Source: Epiperipatus broadwayi
Lineage: Eukaryota; Onychophora; Udeonychophora; Euonychophora; Peripatidae
Assembly (NCBI GenBank): GCA_028023455.1
Contig: JAQFVV010012416.1
Location: 2,659,767 to 2,723,766, forward strand
Length of the DNA stretch: 64,000 bases
Reading direction: 5' to 3'
Within the stretch, counting starts at the first letter, position 1. Each line of letters opens with the position of its first letter. Below are positions 39,828 to 53,849 of the stretch, piece after piece. The position numbers and the translations under genes were made by a program. The notes beneath the pieces are model-generated. The model worked only from the letters and a program-made list of their open reading frames with translations. It was not told the DNA's origin and ran no database searches.

Positions 39828-42165
39828 GTGAATGAAATATATGATTAAAAAATGGCAATCCATTTAGTATAATCATATAACAATACGGCTTAGGAGAATT
39901 AATAGGCTTTTAACAAGAACAAAATATGGGAGAGAGCAAGTACGTGTATGATGGCAATGGAAGGATCTATTCTAAGATCTAAGAAGATGCTTTAATTCAC
40001 CAGCAAAGAAAGGCGACTTTCAGCAAACGTCTGCAGGGTCGGGCGGCATAAAACACCTGAAGAAGGCACTTTATTGAATTGCCATAGGCTGGACTTTCAA
40101 GCCAGAGGGTAACCTCTATGGCAATAATATCTCGCACTGAAGAAATCGAGAAGAGGTTTGCTAAACTTTGTCCTTTGGTATTGGAAGTAAAAAATGAACG
40201 TAAACACAAAGATATATATATAACGAAAGGCCGGTATACCGTAACACTTCTGTGACATTAATATAAATAGATATATTTAACTAAGGAATAAAGAATTATC
40301 GCCCAATCTTTATTAATAAAAACCTAGCGTACTGGTAAGTACTTGGATTACTTACATGGATGTGGAAGAATTACAGTTAATGCCATTATAATATGTCACC
40401 ATAGAACTAAAGGATCCCCCCCCCTCTATGTCTTACTTTAAACTACACATAAACTTTCCCCAACGTATAACTAATACAAATCTTTGGTTGTGAATGCTTT
40501 AATAAATACATACTTTCATATTATTAAATATATATAAAGTCAGTGGTGGCTATTGATTTCAAGAAATTAATATTAATTTAATTCATATAAATCTATTTGC
40601 AGATTTTTTAGAAGTTAGCTCTATTATTTAATTAACCAAAAAACACATTTCTAAGAAAATAGATTTTTACTTAGTTTTTGAAAAATAACACTGTACAATA
40701 ATTATCAAATTCTGATTTTATTTCCCAGACTGGCAGGCACCCGCTATACTAAGAATAACAAATTTGTTTTTAAAAACTACTAGGTTAATTACCCTCTGAA
40801 AAGTAAGGAGGGTTTTTTTTTATTAAAAGAGCTAGCATAAGCATTTGCGATTCTGGGGGAAAATTATCGCCATATAATTTAGTATCTGAAAGTATAAAAT
40901 ATAATAATGAAAATAAAATATTGCCGCATAGACGTGAAATTAAGAACTAATAATTATTCAGGAGAGGTTTAATGTAGGAGAGATTACAGCTAAGTTATAT
41001 AGAGAGAGAACAAGGTACAATTAACAAAAAGGTAAGAACTTTACAAATTGATTCATAACTAATATTAAATTTTACAAATGAAAGATTTACAAAATGTTTA
41101 AAAAATAGATAGGTGAAAGTTAAAATTATTCACGGTAACTTTAAGAGTCTAGCAGCATTGAAATGATTACCTCTGTAAAACATGGTGGTTCTTTTGATGA
41201 TTTCAATTCCTGCGGAGACTAGATCTAGTTTGTCAAACATAGTTATTCAGGCAGGTAGTAAGTTTATTATTTAACGAACAGGCACATAATTATAGTCTAT
41301 GAGAATCGGGATCCATGGGCACAGATTGCAGGGAAGGCCATCTCGGAATGGTGAGAAAGGCGACTTAGATTTACTCAGTACACATTGAAATTAACGAACG
41401 AAATTTTCTTTGACTGCTCTCCTCTGACTGTCCTAGTTACTCTCTAAATTAATTGCAATTATTCCATGCCTTGGTATTTTTGGAATCCCTTTCTGATTGG
41501 TCATTGCAATCTAATTTCCAAAAGAATTCGTATACAAGCTTTACCCATTGTGATGGAAGATGCCATTGTTAGATAAGTATTCAAACTTTAATTAATTTTG
41601 ATAAAAGAAAATGTTTGTAACAAAAGTAAATCAATTAAGTTTAGTTTCTACTTTGATTTTAGAGGGAACTTTTAATTAAAGTTATGTTAGAATATTATAC
41701 AAGATTACGCTTCTCACCTTTAATTAATTTTGACTAATTACAATCACACCTTCCATATTGGATTTAAAAGAAGAGTATAGTTTAATGGCAAAAATAATTT
41801 AAAAACACAATTTTATAAAATTACATATAACGAACTTTTCCACTAAACATTTGCTCAGTACTTTTGTTTCTACAATATCTATAGATATCTGAGCTGCAAT
41901 TAACAAACAATTACTATAACTTTTATAAAATAAATAAATACAGAAATTATAGTATATTTTGATATTATAAGTCCGTTATAATTAATTCCCCATTCCCTAT
42001 TGCGTATACAAATTTTTAAATGCTATATTTATTAATTTTATTTTACATGTTTAAACTCAGATATTTATGCCAATATCTTTGTTAAAAAGGATAAAAAAAA
42101 TGTGTTAGTGAATGGAATATATATGCAAGAATAGGGTTTGAATTTAGGTTGGTAGCGGAAGATTG
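39828..42165. repeat. about 2.4-kb direct repeat, left copy
   Basis: It starts at the contig edge and matches 45983-48420 in the same orientation along its whole length. The shared start is GTGAATGAAATATAT and the shared end is GGTAGCGGAAGATTGGA. The two copies differ mainly by single-base indels and short scrambled patches rather than substitutions. The content is unknown: there is no long frame, an AATAAAGAATTATC poly(A)-signal-like motif, and TAACGAAAGGCCGGT. It could be long LTRs, a segmental duplication or two renderings of one locus. Confidence 0.85.
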
Positions 42166-42489
42166 GAAGTGGGCTGTGAAGCGCAATCTGAATCTCAGAT
42201 TCCGCTTCATTTTCCTGGACTTACAATTGATAAAAAAAAATGTAAAAAAAAAATATCTTACTTGCTGTTCCGGTGACAAAAGAACAACCTGGTTTGAAAG
42301 GAGTACGTAATCTATTTAGATATATAAAAAAAATTATCAAGCTAATGCTAGCCCCATTTTTTCTTTGCTGCTATATGCTAAACAAAAATTTTTGACCTAT
42401 CTATCACTGACTGCAAAACTATATTCATATTTTCCTGTTTAAAAACGTGGTTCAAATTCCTTATCTATCCGTCTGTGATTTATTGTTCT
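42166..42489. other. short unassigned segment between repeat and gag
   Basis: Contains GCGCAATCTGAATCTCAGAT, a small palindromic patch (GAATCTCAGATTC), and A-runs. No gene is seen. This is where protease would be expected on the minus strand. Confidence 0.45.
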
Positions 42490-43884
42490 GTCTTACTTTC
42501 CCCAATCAGGAGGTTCAAATGGCTGTTTATTGAGGGTTTGGTCACCCTGCCAGAAGTTAGGTTGATCATGAGAGATTGCTTGGTTTCTAGCTCGCTCAAC
42601 TGTCCATATTCTTTCATGAGGTCCTTTGTTGATCGGCGTGTAGTCAATGGTGGTGAGGAATTGTGCCATTTCCTCAATTCTCCTGATTCGGCATCCTACC
42701 ATAATTTGTTGTATGTATGGTGGCATATTTTGTTGTATTGCATGGATAATCTGGGTCTCTGTAAATGGGAATGCCGTCAGAGACCGGAGACGTGCCACTT
42801 GCCTAAAAAAAAACTGTGTGTGTGTTTCCTTGTCGGTCGATCCATACATCTCTTTTAAAACTGAATGATAAATGCCATCCTGGCGCTCCTCGCTCCAGAA
42901 GGTCCTTAACAGAGCTGCTGCATACTGTTCAAAATTCAGTGGCTTGTCTTCATGGCTTTCCCACCATGATTTTGCATATCCATTGAGATAGTGAATTGCC
43001 AAAGCTACTTGATCCGGTGCTGAGATCTGTTGGAATCGACCAATTCTTGAAGACTTTCAATATGCCCTTTCAGATTTTCTCCAGCATCACCTTTGAATGA
43101 TTTCACTTGGATGAACTTCACCATGTAGGCTTGTGCATTCGAGATTTGTCCAATGGGCATAACATTTGATGTCCTATCAACGTGGTGTTCCTGTACTGGT
43201 CCTAAGCATCAGGTTTGAACCCCTGAAATTTTCACTGCGCTGCTTTTTAGTTTATCAATTTCACCTCTCAGTTCCCTTTAGCTGGTCTTGAAACTCTGTC
43301 TCCTGTGTTTCCTGCACCTTAAAATGATCCCTCTCTTGTTCTTCATGACACTTCAGTTCATCACCCAAACGTTCATTTATTTGACTTATGGCTATGTGGT
43401 GGGCAGCTTCTTGCTGGTCTATCACACTTCGTGTCATCATTAACTCTCCAGTCATTTTGGATACTATAGTTTTAGTTTTTTCTTTTTGCTCCTCCAAGAG
43501 CCCTTCGACTTCAGTATGAACCCTTTCATAGCCTTTCCTGCAGTCTGCTCGCACCTCATCTATTTGCTTTAATATATTACTGTTCATTTCATTACACAGT
43601 GATGACATCCACTCCTTCATCTCATTATGCTTGGCTTCGAATCTTTTTTCCATGTTGGTGAACATATTCATCAACAATGTTTGTAGGTTTATATTCTGTT
43701 TCTGTGTGGAGCTCTCTACAGATTCCATGGTTACAACTTCCTGATGTTCTTGCTCTGCATCAGTTTTCTCTTCGCTTTCCGCTTCCATCTTTTGATCATC
43801 ATCATAGATTACTCTTCCTGACCTGAGCATCTTTCCCTGATATATCTTCTCTTTATCACTATTCTCCATTCTGCTAAGCTTCAA
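42490..43884 (-). pseudogene. second gypsy gag, minus strand, disrupted
   Basis: Starting at 43884, 207 codons form a charged coiled-coil N-terminus (MLRSGRVIYDDDQKMEAESE at the front). The frame then breaks. The gag core resumes with VKSFKGDAGENLKGHIESL and, in frame 43002-42493, AIHYLNGYAKSWWESHEDKP, the same gag signature as the plus-strand element. It ends QPFEPPDWGK then stop, with no zinc knuckle. Downstream there is no protease or polymerase before the direct repeat, so the element is truncated or non-autonomous. Plus-strand frames in this interval are shadows. Confidence 0.8.
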
Positions 43885-44450
43885 ATATAGATAGATATAT
43901 GTGTATTTTATTTATGTATATTTTTATTTATTTAAGACACAAAAATGCTCGCTTATGGTTTCCTGTTTGTTTTTATTTATTTATGGCCTGATACACCTCT
44001 CCCCCATTCTCAACAGTCTCTCCCTTGTTCTGCTCTTCCATACCTGTACCCAATCTATACCTGATTTATTATATTTAGTTTTCTACCATGCCTGCCTTTT
44101 GTATTATTAACCTCTAGATCCAACATTTACAGTATATATATGTTCGAATATCATATTGTTACCTAATCTACTCTTGTTCATTCTTCAGTGTTTTTGCCGG
44201 GTCTTTAAGTTTGGTTGTTCCTTTGCACCTGAAACATACTTAAAATTGTATTACTTCATATTAAAATTATCACAACTTGCATTACATAGTTGAGTACATT
44301 ACATAATTGAGTACATAGTTGAGTACAATAGTTGAGTACAAATAATGCTCTCTATATAACTTGTTAAATTTTGGAATCATTGTTTCTAATATTTTTTTTT
44401 TAGTTTATTCAATCTACCACCTGATGACAAAATTTATAATGGTATTATTA

Positions 44451-44460
44451 CCGGGCGCCA
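44451..44460 (-). promoter_or_regulatory. putative primer-binding site of the minus-strand gypsy
   Basis: Minus strand TGGCGCCCGG, about 570 bp upstream of the gag ATG. It is the classic start of a retroelement primer-binding site. Minus-strand sequence before it, TGTTGTAACAATCTACTCC, could be the end of a 5' LTR lying at 44461 and above. A plus-strand TCTGGCGCCTCGCATACACT at about 45117 is a second candidate site pointing the other way. Confidence 0.45.
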
Positions 44461-44618
44461 GTCAAGAGGAGTAGATTGTTACAACACTTTTACTAGATGA
44501 TTGTACATTTTTATAAATACATATTTTTATTTATGACAGCTGTATAGCAGTTCAGATGTATAATATAATAAAGTAATTAAAGATGTCATTACTATTTGGA
44601 AGCACATATCTCTTTTTT

Positions 44619-44850
44619 TACATACTATGGGTGTGAAAGTATTAAAGCTGCCACTACTTTTTCTTTCACCACCCCAAGAAAGTGTCATATATATTTAAAA
44701 CATTAATTATAGAAGAAGAATCAAAATATCACATACTATGGGGGGGTAAAAGTACTTAAAAAGCTAGCCACTACTTCTTTCACTCACCCCAAGAAAAGTA
44801 CATATATATATTTACAACATTATTTATGGAAGAAGAACAAAAACATCACA
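44619..44850. repeat. 111-bp tandem duplication
   Basis: ACATACTATGGG, a CTACTTYTTTC block, CACCCCAAGAAAG, ATATATATTT, a CATTAWTTATRGAAGAAGAA block and AAAAYATCACATA recur about 111 bp apart. It lies in the putative LTR or leader region of the minus-strand gypsy. Confidence 0.75.
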
Positions 44851-45982
44851 TATATACCGAATATGGCTTAGGGAAAAAAAAATCATATATACTTGACATT
44901 ATTGGGAGAATTATATACATATTTGTAATGACTTGTACATAGTGTGTATAATATTTAAAAAGAACATCATCTGAACTGGGTGTACAAACCAAGAAAAAAA
45001 TTTTACATCAATATATTTTTATTATTTAGAGAATAACAAACATCATATATGAAAGTATTCTTAACATCTATTATTCAGGGTTCTGCAGGTGTAAAAATAA
45101 TTAATAGCCTAATGTCTGGCGCCTCGCATACACTCGGGGAAAAAAACTGTACCTGGTCGGCTTCAGTTCTGTCTTCATATACTAAGATCTAGTCATCTAG
45201 TAAAAAGTACCTCGAATCCAATCCTGTGCAAGATAATAGCGTCAGTGAAACATTCATTAGAACTCCTGTCCTATTTCGCCTATTTTCCAGATCTACCCAC
45301 TTATGAGCAACAATTCCAATGATACTGACTCTAACTTATTCCTACTCCCCGCCAGCATCACAAAGCTCGTGACACACAAAAGACTCTTATTCGAACTTCT
45401 TCTTGAGTCCATGTCTAGAATATTATAATTAGCGACATCTTCGATCATCTAGTAAGTGAAACCTTTTTATATTACATCAAAATTACTTCTATTCAATAAA
45501 TGAAGCAATGACTTAGATATTTACGAAAAGATATAAAATTTATTAAACTCAACTTGAAATATATATGATTGCAAACGTTATTGGTATTACAATGTAAATA
45601 AAATGGGTGTTTATCTTTCCTTGGACAACATTAACCTCCCTTACTAATACTATAGGCCAATGAAACATATTTAATCATCAATAACAAATAATTCATGGCT
45701 TTATTCTATTGCGGCTATTTATATGTCAATACTTCTGATCGACATTGAATGGGATACATAAGATTTTTAATAATAGTGCTATGACTACAGTACGTGAAGT
45801 GATTTGAATCCACCAGTAATAAAAATAACAGCATTCATACTAATATGTAAGTTTATTACAGTTAGATGATAAGGGTAATTTTTATTTACCTTAATACTGC
45901 ATTTGCTATATAAGCAACGTGGTGTAGGAAGCTTTCTAATTTGGGAAATAATAATAATGGCAGAAGTGTCGTATCTGAAAAT
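44851..45982. other. unassigned, possibly LTR of the minus-strand gypsy
   Basis: No gene is seen. TCATCTAGTAA occurs at about 45197 and 45448 and, inverted, near 44495, so the region contains repeated pieces of one element. Boundaries are not resolved. Confidence 0.4.
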
Positions 45983-48420
45983 GTGAATGAAATATATATT
46001 AAAAATGGCAATCCATTTAGTATAATCATAACAGTACGGTTTAGGAGAATTAATAGGCTTTTAACAAGAACAAAATATGGGAGAAAGGCACACGGTATGA
46101 TGGCAATGGAAACGATCTGTTCTAAGATCTAAGAAGATGCTTCAATTCACCGCTAAAGAATGGCATGACTCTCTGTAAACGCTTTGCAGTGGTCGTGGGT
46201 CATAAAAATTAATGAAGAAGGCGCTTTATTGAATTGCCATAGGCTGGACTTTTGCCAGAGCGAATCCTATGCAATAATATCTCACGCTGAAGAAATCCAA
46301 AGAGGTTAACACAAACCTTGTCCTTGGTATTGGAAGTAAAAATGAACGAAGCACAAAGATGAGATAGAGTGATATAACGAAAGGCCGGTGTGTATACAAT
46401 TTTGTAACTCTCTGTATTAATATAAATAGATATATTTAACTAAGGAATAAAGAATTATCACCTATCTTTATTAATAAAAAACCTCAGCATACCTGTATGG
46501 ATTTGATTACTACATGGATGTGAAAGAATTACAGTTAATGCTAATATACATACAGCTCATAGAACCAAAGGATCCCCCCCCTTATGTCTTACTCTCTAAA
46601 CTACACATAAACTTTCCCCAATCAGTATAACTACTACAAATCTTTGGTTTTGAATGCTTTAATAAATACATACTTTCATATTATTAAATATATATAAAGT
46701 CAGTGGTGGCTATTGATTTCAAGAAATTAACATTAATTTAATTCGATAAATCTCATTTACAGATTTTAGAAGTTAGCGCTATTATTTAATCAACCAAAAA
46801 ACACATTTCTAAGAAAATAGATTTTTACTTTAGTTTTTGGAAAATAACACTGCACAATAATTATCAATTCTGATTTTATTTCCCCAGACTGGCAGGCACC
46901 AGCTATATACTAAGAATAACAAATTGTTTTTAAAAACTACTAGGTTAATTACCCTCTGAAAAAGTAAGGAGGGCTTTTCATTAAAAGAGCTGGCATAAGC
47001 ATTTGCGATTCTGGGGGAAATTATCGACATATAATTTAGTATCTTAAAGTATAAATATAATACATGAAAAATAAAAACGTCCGTATTATTTTAAAATTAA
47101 GAACTAATTAATTATTCAGGAGAGTTTTAATGTAGGAGAGATTACAGCTAAGCTATATAGAGAGAGAACAAGGTACAATTAACAAAAAGGTAAGAACTTT
47201 ACAAATTGATTCATAACTAATATTAAATGTCACAAATGAAAGCATTTACAAAATGTTTAAAAATAGATAGTAGAGTTAAAATTATTCACTGTAACCTTTT
47301 CAAGAGTCTAGCAGCATTTGAATTGATTACCTCTGTAAACCAATGGCTGTTCTTTTGATGATTTCAATCTCAATGGTGATTATCTTTATCTCAGTTTGTC
47401 AAACATAGTTATTCAGGTATAGGTAAAGTTTATTATTTAAATGAACAAAAATATTAATTATAGTCTATGAGTATCGGGATCCATGGGCACAGATTGTAGG
47501 AAGGCCATCTCGAATGAAGGCAGAAAGGCGTACTTAGATTTTATCAGTAATACATTGAAATTAACGAACGAAATTTTCTGACTGCCTCCTTCTGACTGTC
47601 CTAAGTTACGTGCTTCCCAATTAATTCGTAATTATTCCATGCCTTGGGTATTTTTGGAATCCCTTTCCTGATTGGTCATTGCAATCTAATTTCCAAAAAT
47701 TTCCTGTATACAAAGTTTTTACCCATTATTTTGGAAGATGCCATTGTTAGATAAGTATTCAAACTTTAATTAATTTTGATAAAAGAAAAATGTTTGTAAC
47801 AAAAGTAAAATCAATTAACTTTAGCTTCTACTTTTGATTTTAGAGAAACTTTTTAATTAAAGGTTATGTTAGAATATTATACAAGATTACGCTTCTCACC
47901 TTTAATTAATTTTGACTAATTGATAATCTAATTCTTCCATATTGGATTTAAAAGAAGAGTATAGTTTAATGGCAAAAATAATTTAAAAAACACAATTTTA
48001 TAAAAATTACATATAATCTAATGTCTTTTCTACTTAAATATCTGTTCTCAGTACTTTTGTCTCTACAATATTCATAGATATCTGAGCTGCACCAATGGCA
48101 ATTATTTATAAATCTTTATAAAATAAATTAAATACAGAAATTATAATATATTTTTGGGATATTATAAGTTTGTTATAATTAATTCCCCATTCTCATTGCG
48201 TATACAAATTTTTTTTTTTTTTTTTTTAAATGCTATATTTATTAATTTTAAAGTTTTACATGTTAAAACTCTGTTATTATTTAGTGCCAATATCTTCATT
48301 AATAAATAACAAGTTAGTTAATAAATACTCAAACAAAAAGGATAAAAAAAATGTGTTAGTGAATGGAATATTATATGCAAGAATAGGTTTGAATTTAGGT
48401 TGGGTAGCGGAAGATTGGAA
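45983..48420. repeat. about 2.4-kb direct repeat, right copy
   Basis: Partner of 39828-42165, with the same start and end motifs. It is slightly longer because of extra T-runs (for example 48211-48227) and small insertions. It ends in an AT/GT microsatellite. Confidence 0.85.
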
Positions 48421-48452
48421 AATATATATATGTGTGTGTGTGTGTGTGTGCA
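48421..48452. repeat. (AT)n(GT)n microsatellite
   Basis: ATATATATA followed by ten GT steps, directly after the direct repeat. Confidence 0.9.
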
Positions 48453-48454
48453 AA

Positions 48455-48937
48455 TAAATATTTGAAATATATACAAATAATCCAATTATGCTTTATGCAA
48501 TAAGTTTTCAATTGACATTAATTTTTTTAAATTAAATAGTCATTGTATATTGAACTTTATCTATAGAATGCTAAAACTAAAAATATTTATTTCTGTAATG
48601 CAGACATGATGTAACACATATGCACTTTTCAAAATATAAGAGAATTAAGGGCATTATTAATCTTCATATGTAAAAAATATAGTTAAAGGAAATTACCCAT
48701 TCATTCATGTTGTCCTAAGAAAATAAAACAAAAAATAAGTACTTGATATTAATTTATAATCAATGAATAAGGAGATAAATATTTTTTAAAATTAAAATCA
48801 TAATCACTCATCTTTAAAATATAAATTTGAATTTAAAAAAATATAACTCTCTTATACTTTAAGCATGTAAAATAAAACTCTCTAATTAATTTAAATTATA
48901 TTACCATTTATATTAATACACACTATACAGTCATAAA

Positions 48938-48976
<39 letters not shown>

Positions 48977-51900
48977 ATAAAAATAATAAAGATATATATA
49001 TATATATATTACATTCAAATATCAGCCTTTCAAGCTAATTGAGCATGTGCCTTTTGAGAGTGTTAAATAAATGAATACTTTCCTCTTCAATCCAAAATAT
49101 AGTATTTATGCAGGAATAAAAAGGATCTTCTTATTCCCACAACTCAAATTCTTTTATATGAGCAATAACAAATGACCTGAGTATTTATCTTCAAATATGA
49201 TATTCCCAAAATAGTACTATAATGTCTATTTCTTAAACAACTAGCTAATGACATTTTATTATTCCAGAACATATAAAAAGATCTTGAAAAGTTATTAGAT
49301 TCAAAGCACATTTTATTAATTCCAATATTTTCCAAGTATCCAAATTATTCTTTCATTTAGCAGGCATTTGATCTATGATGTTATCAGTGTACAAACACTA
49401 GTTTATATCCACAACAATGCAGTGTAGATATCCTCTCATTTAGCAAGTAATTAATTCATAAAACATTCTAAATAAACAGAGACTATTTTCATCCATGATA
49501 ATGTTATAAAAACTGAACCAATATTGTGTATAAATAATCCATCAAACTAATAAAAGTATATCAGCATGTAAACCTAATCTTTGTGTACATTTTCTTGTTG
49601 TTAAAATTTAGATGTCATCATTGAAAAGTAGATAATATTTACTTTTAAAGCAAAGAAACATTCTGATGGTTTTTGAAAATGCTAAGAATTAATTTTCATA
49701 TTTTCAATAAATTATCACTTTTCACAAATACTTGATAAATTTGTCCAGTGAATGGATGAACACTATTGATTTCACACCATAATTCTATCCATTTAATTAT
49801 CATATACTTATAAAAATAAATTTAAAAAATCACATGAAGTAAGTTAAGTTTACTTCTATTGAAGCCAAGCTACAAGAGAAATCATTTAATCTGCTTAGTT
49901 CTATTTATAAACTTTTTTCACTAATGTAAAAAAAAACTATAGCAATGCTCTGTATAAACTCTGTGGTCAATTCTAGCCAGTATCCCATAAATAAAAATCT
50001 TATTATATAAAATAATGACAAATAAAAATCAATATTTTTAAATTTATTACAAATAACGTACAATATTTATGTTTTAAAATACAAATAGTATCCTTTTATT
50101 CCAACATAAACTAAGCAACTAAGATTACATTCTTTCATAATACAATGAAAATATACTTTTTACACATATTTTTCAATACAGTATTATACTAATAAAATAA
50201 CAAGTATAATTGAAACATTAAATATTTAGGTGTATTGTTTATAACCTACTAATGTGAATGCAGTAACGAAAATATACATAATAAAAAAAATATTAATTTT
50301 ATCAAGACTATAAAGTTTATTATTTACACATTCATTTTAAAATGAATAAAGCCAATACACAATTTTTACAAACTACAATTAATAATAAATATTTCTTCCT
50401 CCAATATTATATGTTGTCATAGCAACATAGTCCAATGCAGTCCAGGTTAATATATCCACTATTAAAATCAAACTAAAAAAAATTATGACTGACATTACAT
50501 ACACATATTGAAATTTATTTCAAATTTAAGTAGGTACAAAGTGTTGTAACCTACCTGTCAGCCAAGATCCATAAACTGTAATCCTTCTAGCTTCATCTGC
50601 TACCATAATTTGCATAATATGATTAAATAATAAAATATATTTATTGTATATCTCAGGGTTGTAATTTTGATATATCTCAATCAAATCATATATAAGTTAG
50701 GCAAGAGAGTTTATTTTATTGCCACTCAATGTGCTAATGCACCAGCATACATATGATATCTTAAAATTTATATTATAGTTTAGTTCATTTATCTGATTAC
50801 AATATTAAAATGATTTACATAGTGAACAATACAACATTACAAAATCTTAATTGACTTAAGAATAAACTACAGTAACCCAGGCATTTGATTATAAATGAAA
50901 AATAATAATGGATTCTATGAATCACCCATCATACAATTTAAATAATTCTATTATTTTAAATCCCAAAAGTACATGACAATTAGCCTATATGATTGTAATG
51001 ATGGATCAATAATAAAATCAAAATATGTAATCATTAACAATTTTTATTAAACTGTAATCACTAGAAATGAATTGAATTGGTGATTAGTGACCTGGAATGA
51101 TCATAAATGAACTAACAATAACTAGTATATTTATTTACAATAACATTTACATTTTATTTACAAATTAAATATACAACAACCACAAAAGATAATTTGACGT
51201 TAAAACAAAAATAAAATATTAAATGTTTACAACTAAATTCTGATACTTGCCAAGATACGCCACAAAATAATATTATTAGTGAGCATTGCTTGAGCTGATA
51301 AAAAAAATAATTATAATAACATAATAATAAGTTTGATAATAGAATATCTTATTATATGAATTATTCCATTTTAAGGATTAGTATTATTGACATGATTATT
51401 AATTACAGCTACATATTTTCCATAAGTTTAAATAAAAATGAATGCCTTTCATATCTAATTCTCTTGTTTATTGATTCTATAATTTATCCATAAGATATTT
51501 ATTTATGTGATGAAATTTATCATTTTACTAAAGCATAAGACAATCAGCTACAAAATCTTGACTTTATTAGAACAAACAGATTGCACTATTGGTCTTACCA
51601 ATTTCTTCAGTACATTACTTTATCTATATTAGATTGGAAGCTAGCTGGATCACACATATTCCTTTAACCTGTAAGAATACATTTGAATACTTTCTATAAA
51701 TTATTCATGATTACAACTAATGAACGATAAACATTTACACAATATTGGCTCTCCACTCAATGCACCAGGGTAACATTACTAACATATACATCAAAGAGAC
51801 ACATCTACAATGATCAAAGTAATATCAGTCTAGGTCATGTCTGACTATACTTGAACTACATATCCAGGTGTCTATCAGCACCTATATAGATACAGGAAAA

Positions 51901-53820
51901 TATTGTCTGAATATACATGAAATAAATATTCAGGTGTCTATCAGCACCCATATGGATACAATAAAATATATAATAAAAGATCAATGTTTTCCCTAATACA
52001 TCATACCATCCAAGCATATCCATTATGACCATGATTACCTTATAAGATATTGTGTTGTGCATTTCCATGACAATGTAAAATACTAACAACCTCCTAATAC
52101 AATAATAATAGTATAAGATGAAAACCAGTAACATCCAATAAAAGATTCATAGCTGCAAAATGGTCACCTGCCCCAATCATCAACATGAATGTGTAACCTT
52201 ATTTGACACTCACTTTCTAGATTCACTAAATTGTTGTTAATAATAACAACCAATTATAAATATGTGTTACCACATACACATGAAATTTAATATAATTCCA
52301 CACCAACCATCATCAATCTATGAATTATTTATATTCAAGTAGTAAAATATAAGTAAAATGCACAAACTTTATATTCATATTATTAAAACCCTTTTCATTT
52401 TAAATCCGGTATGGGTTAATTGTGCTGTTAAAATACTCTATAATTCAATATAAAATTAATAAACTAAAATATAATACTGTTTAACATATCTTAGAATATA
52501 TAATAAATTTCACCATCATAATATTTAACCCAATATTACAATCAATAATATTATTTAATACCTTTGAAAACCAATGATGATGAATTTTGATTACTAATTA
52601 CCATCATCCATTCCCTTTTAGATTAAATATTACATTATACTACCTTTATTTTAATCAGAAAGCAATAATTAATGTAGCATATAAAATAACAAAACTCATG
52701 TATAATTATTGAACATAAAATACAAAAAATATATAATATAAACAAACACACTTGTGCAAGATATCTAAAATAATATTCAATGCTAGAATATGTTTAGTGT
52801 TCACAGTTCGAACATCATTTAAATTCTGGCTTTTCATTACAACATTCTACTTGCGTTGTAAATATTCCTAGGAAAAACTTAGATCTTTACATATTCCCAA
52901 TTACTCATACCATATATTACTCACACCATAATTTACTTTGCATAAAGATTCCGTCACGTATTTCCTATTTCAGAATAACTCTTATTATAATTTCCTAATC
53001 GTAGAGTCTTCTTTTCATGATATCGCTATAATTAAATCCAGGTCAATTCTTTATCTTTCATAAAATATTTAATTTCCATTTCCATTAAAATGACATTTTA
53101 ATAATAAATTGTCCATATATCCAAATTGATTTTAAAGATATCATCAGTCAGTGAACGAATGGTCTTATTTTAGCAGTAAGAATATCCAAAGTATAATAAA
53201 TAATTTCATAATTTCATTATTAGCTGGAAATTTAGACTTAATTATAAGCATTATTAATATCCATGTAAGCTTTAATCAATTCTTTAATTAGTCAATAAAT
53301 GAGTTTATAGAAGCAGTAAAGATGTTTCAAGCAATATATAATTTAGCAACTTTATTGACAGCATTAAATTTAAAATTAAATAAGCATTATCTATATTTGA
53401 AATAGTTTTAATAATCTCATAAACCAAAGAATAATGAATTTCTCCAAGCCGCACAAAGGTCTGAAGTATGAAATATGAAAGAATATTATTTAATCAGTAA
53501 TATTTCTTTTGACTTTCTATCAACATTTTAAATTGATTTGGAACTTTAATTGACCTATTTTGTTCTTTTTTCCTTTGCTTTAATTTGCTTAAAATAGTGG
53601 AATATTATAATGCATCCCATAATAATGAATATTGTTTCTCCAGTCATAGATCGAAAAAGTCAGAGCAAATGTTTCTTAAGACAGGAATTTTTGGGCTTTT
53701 ATGTACTCATGATAAATAAACACGCTATAATTTTAAAATTAATAAAACTTATCATAAATTCGTTTTTCTTTTTAAAATACTTAAATAAAATAAGTTTTCT
53801 CCTTACTTTTTGTTTCTTGA
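48455..53820. other. AT-rich desert with TA microsatellites
   Basis: No gene is supported over about 5.4 kb. TA tracts lie at 48943-48974 and 48990-49010. A pair of near-identical segments (CAGGTGTCTATCAGCACC at 51864 and 51930, 66 bp apart) is a small tandem duplication. Reading frames of 60-92 codons look like chance. Confidence 0.55.
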
Positions 53821-53849
53821 CGTCTTGTATTGAATAAAACTTTTTTCAA

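Noticed and set aside
39208-39876. Reading frames spanning 39328-39827
   Set aside because: They consist of gap characters.
40060-40150. CTGAAGAAGG and CTGAAGAAATC in the direct repeat as hammerhead cores
   Set aside because: No GAAA and no matching stem II or stem III follow in either copy.
51864-51950. CRISPR-like repeat
   Set aside because: Only two copies of an 18-bp unit. A simple tandem duplication in animal DNA.
53138-53165. CTGATGATATC on the minus strand
   Set aside because: No downstream GAAA and no pairing stems.
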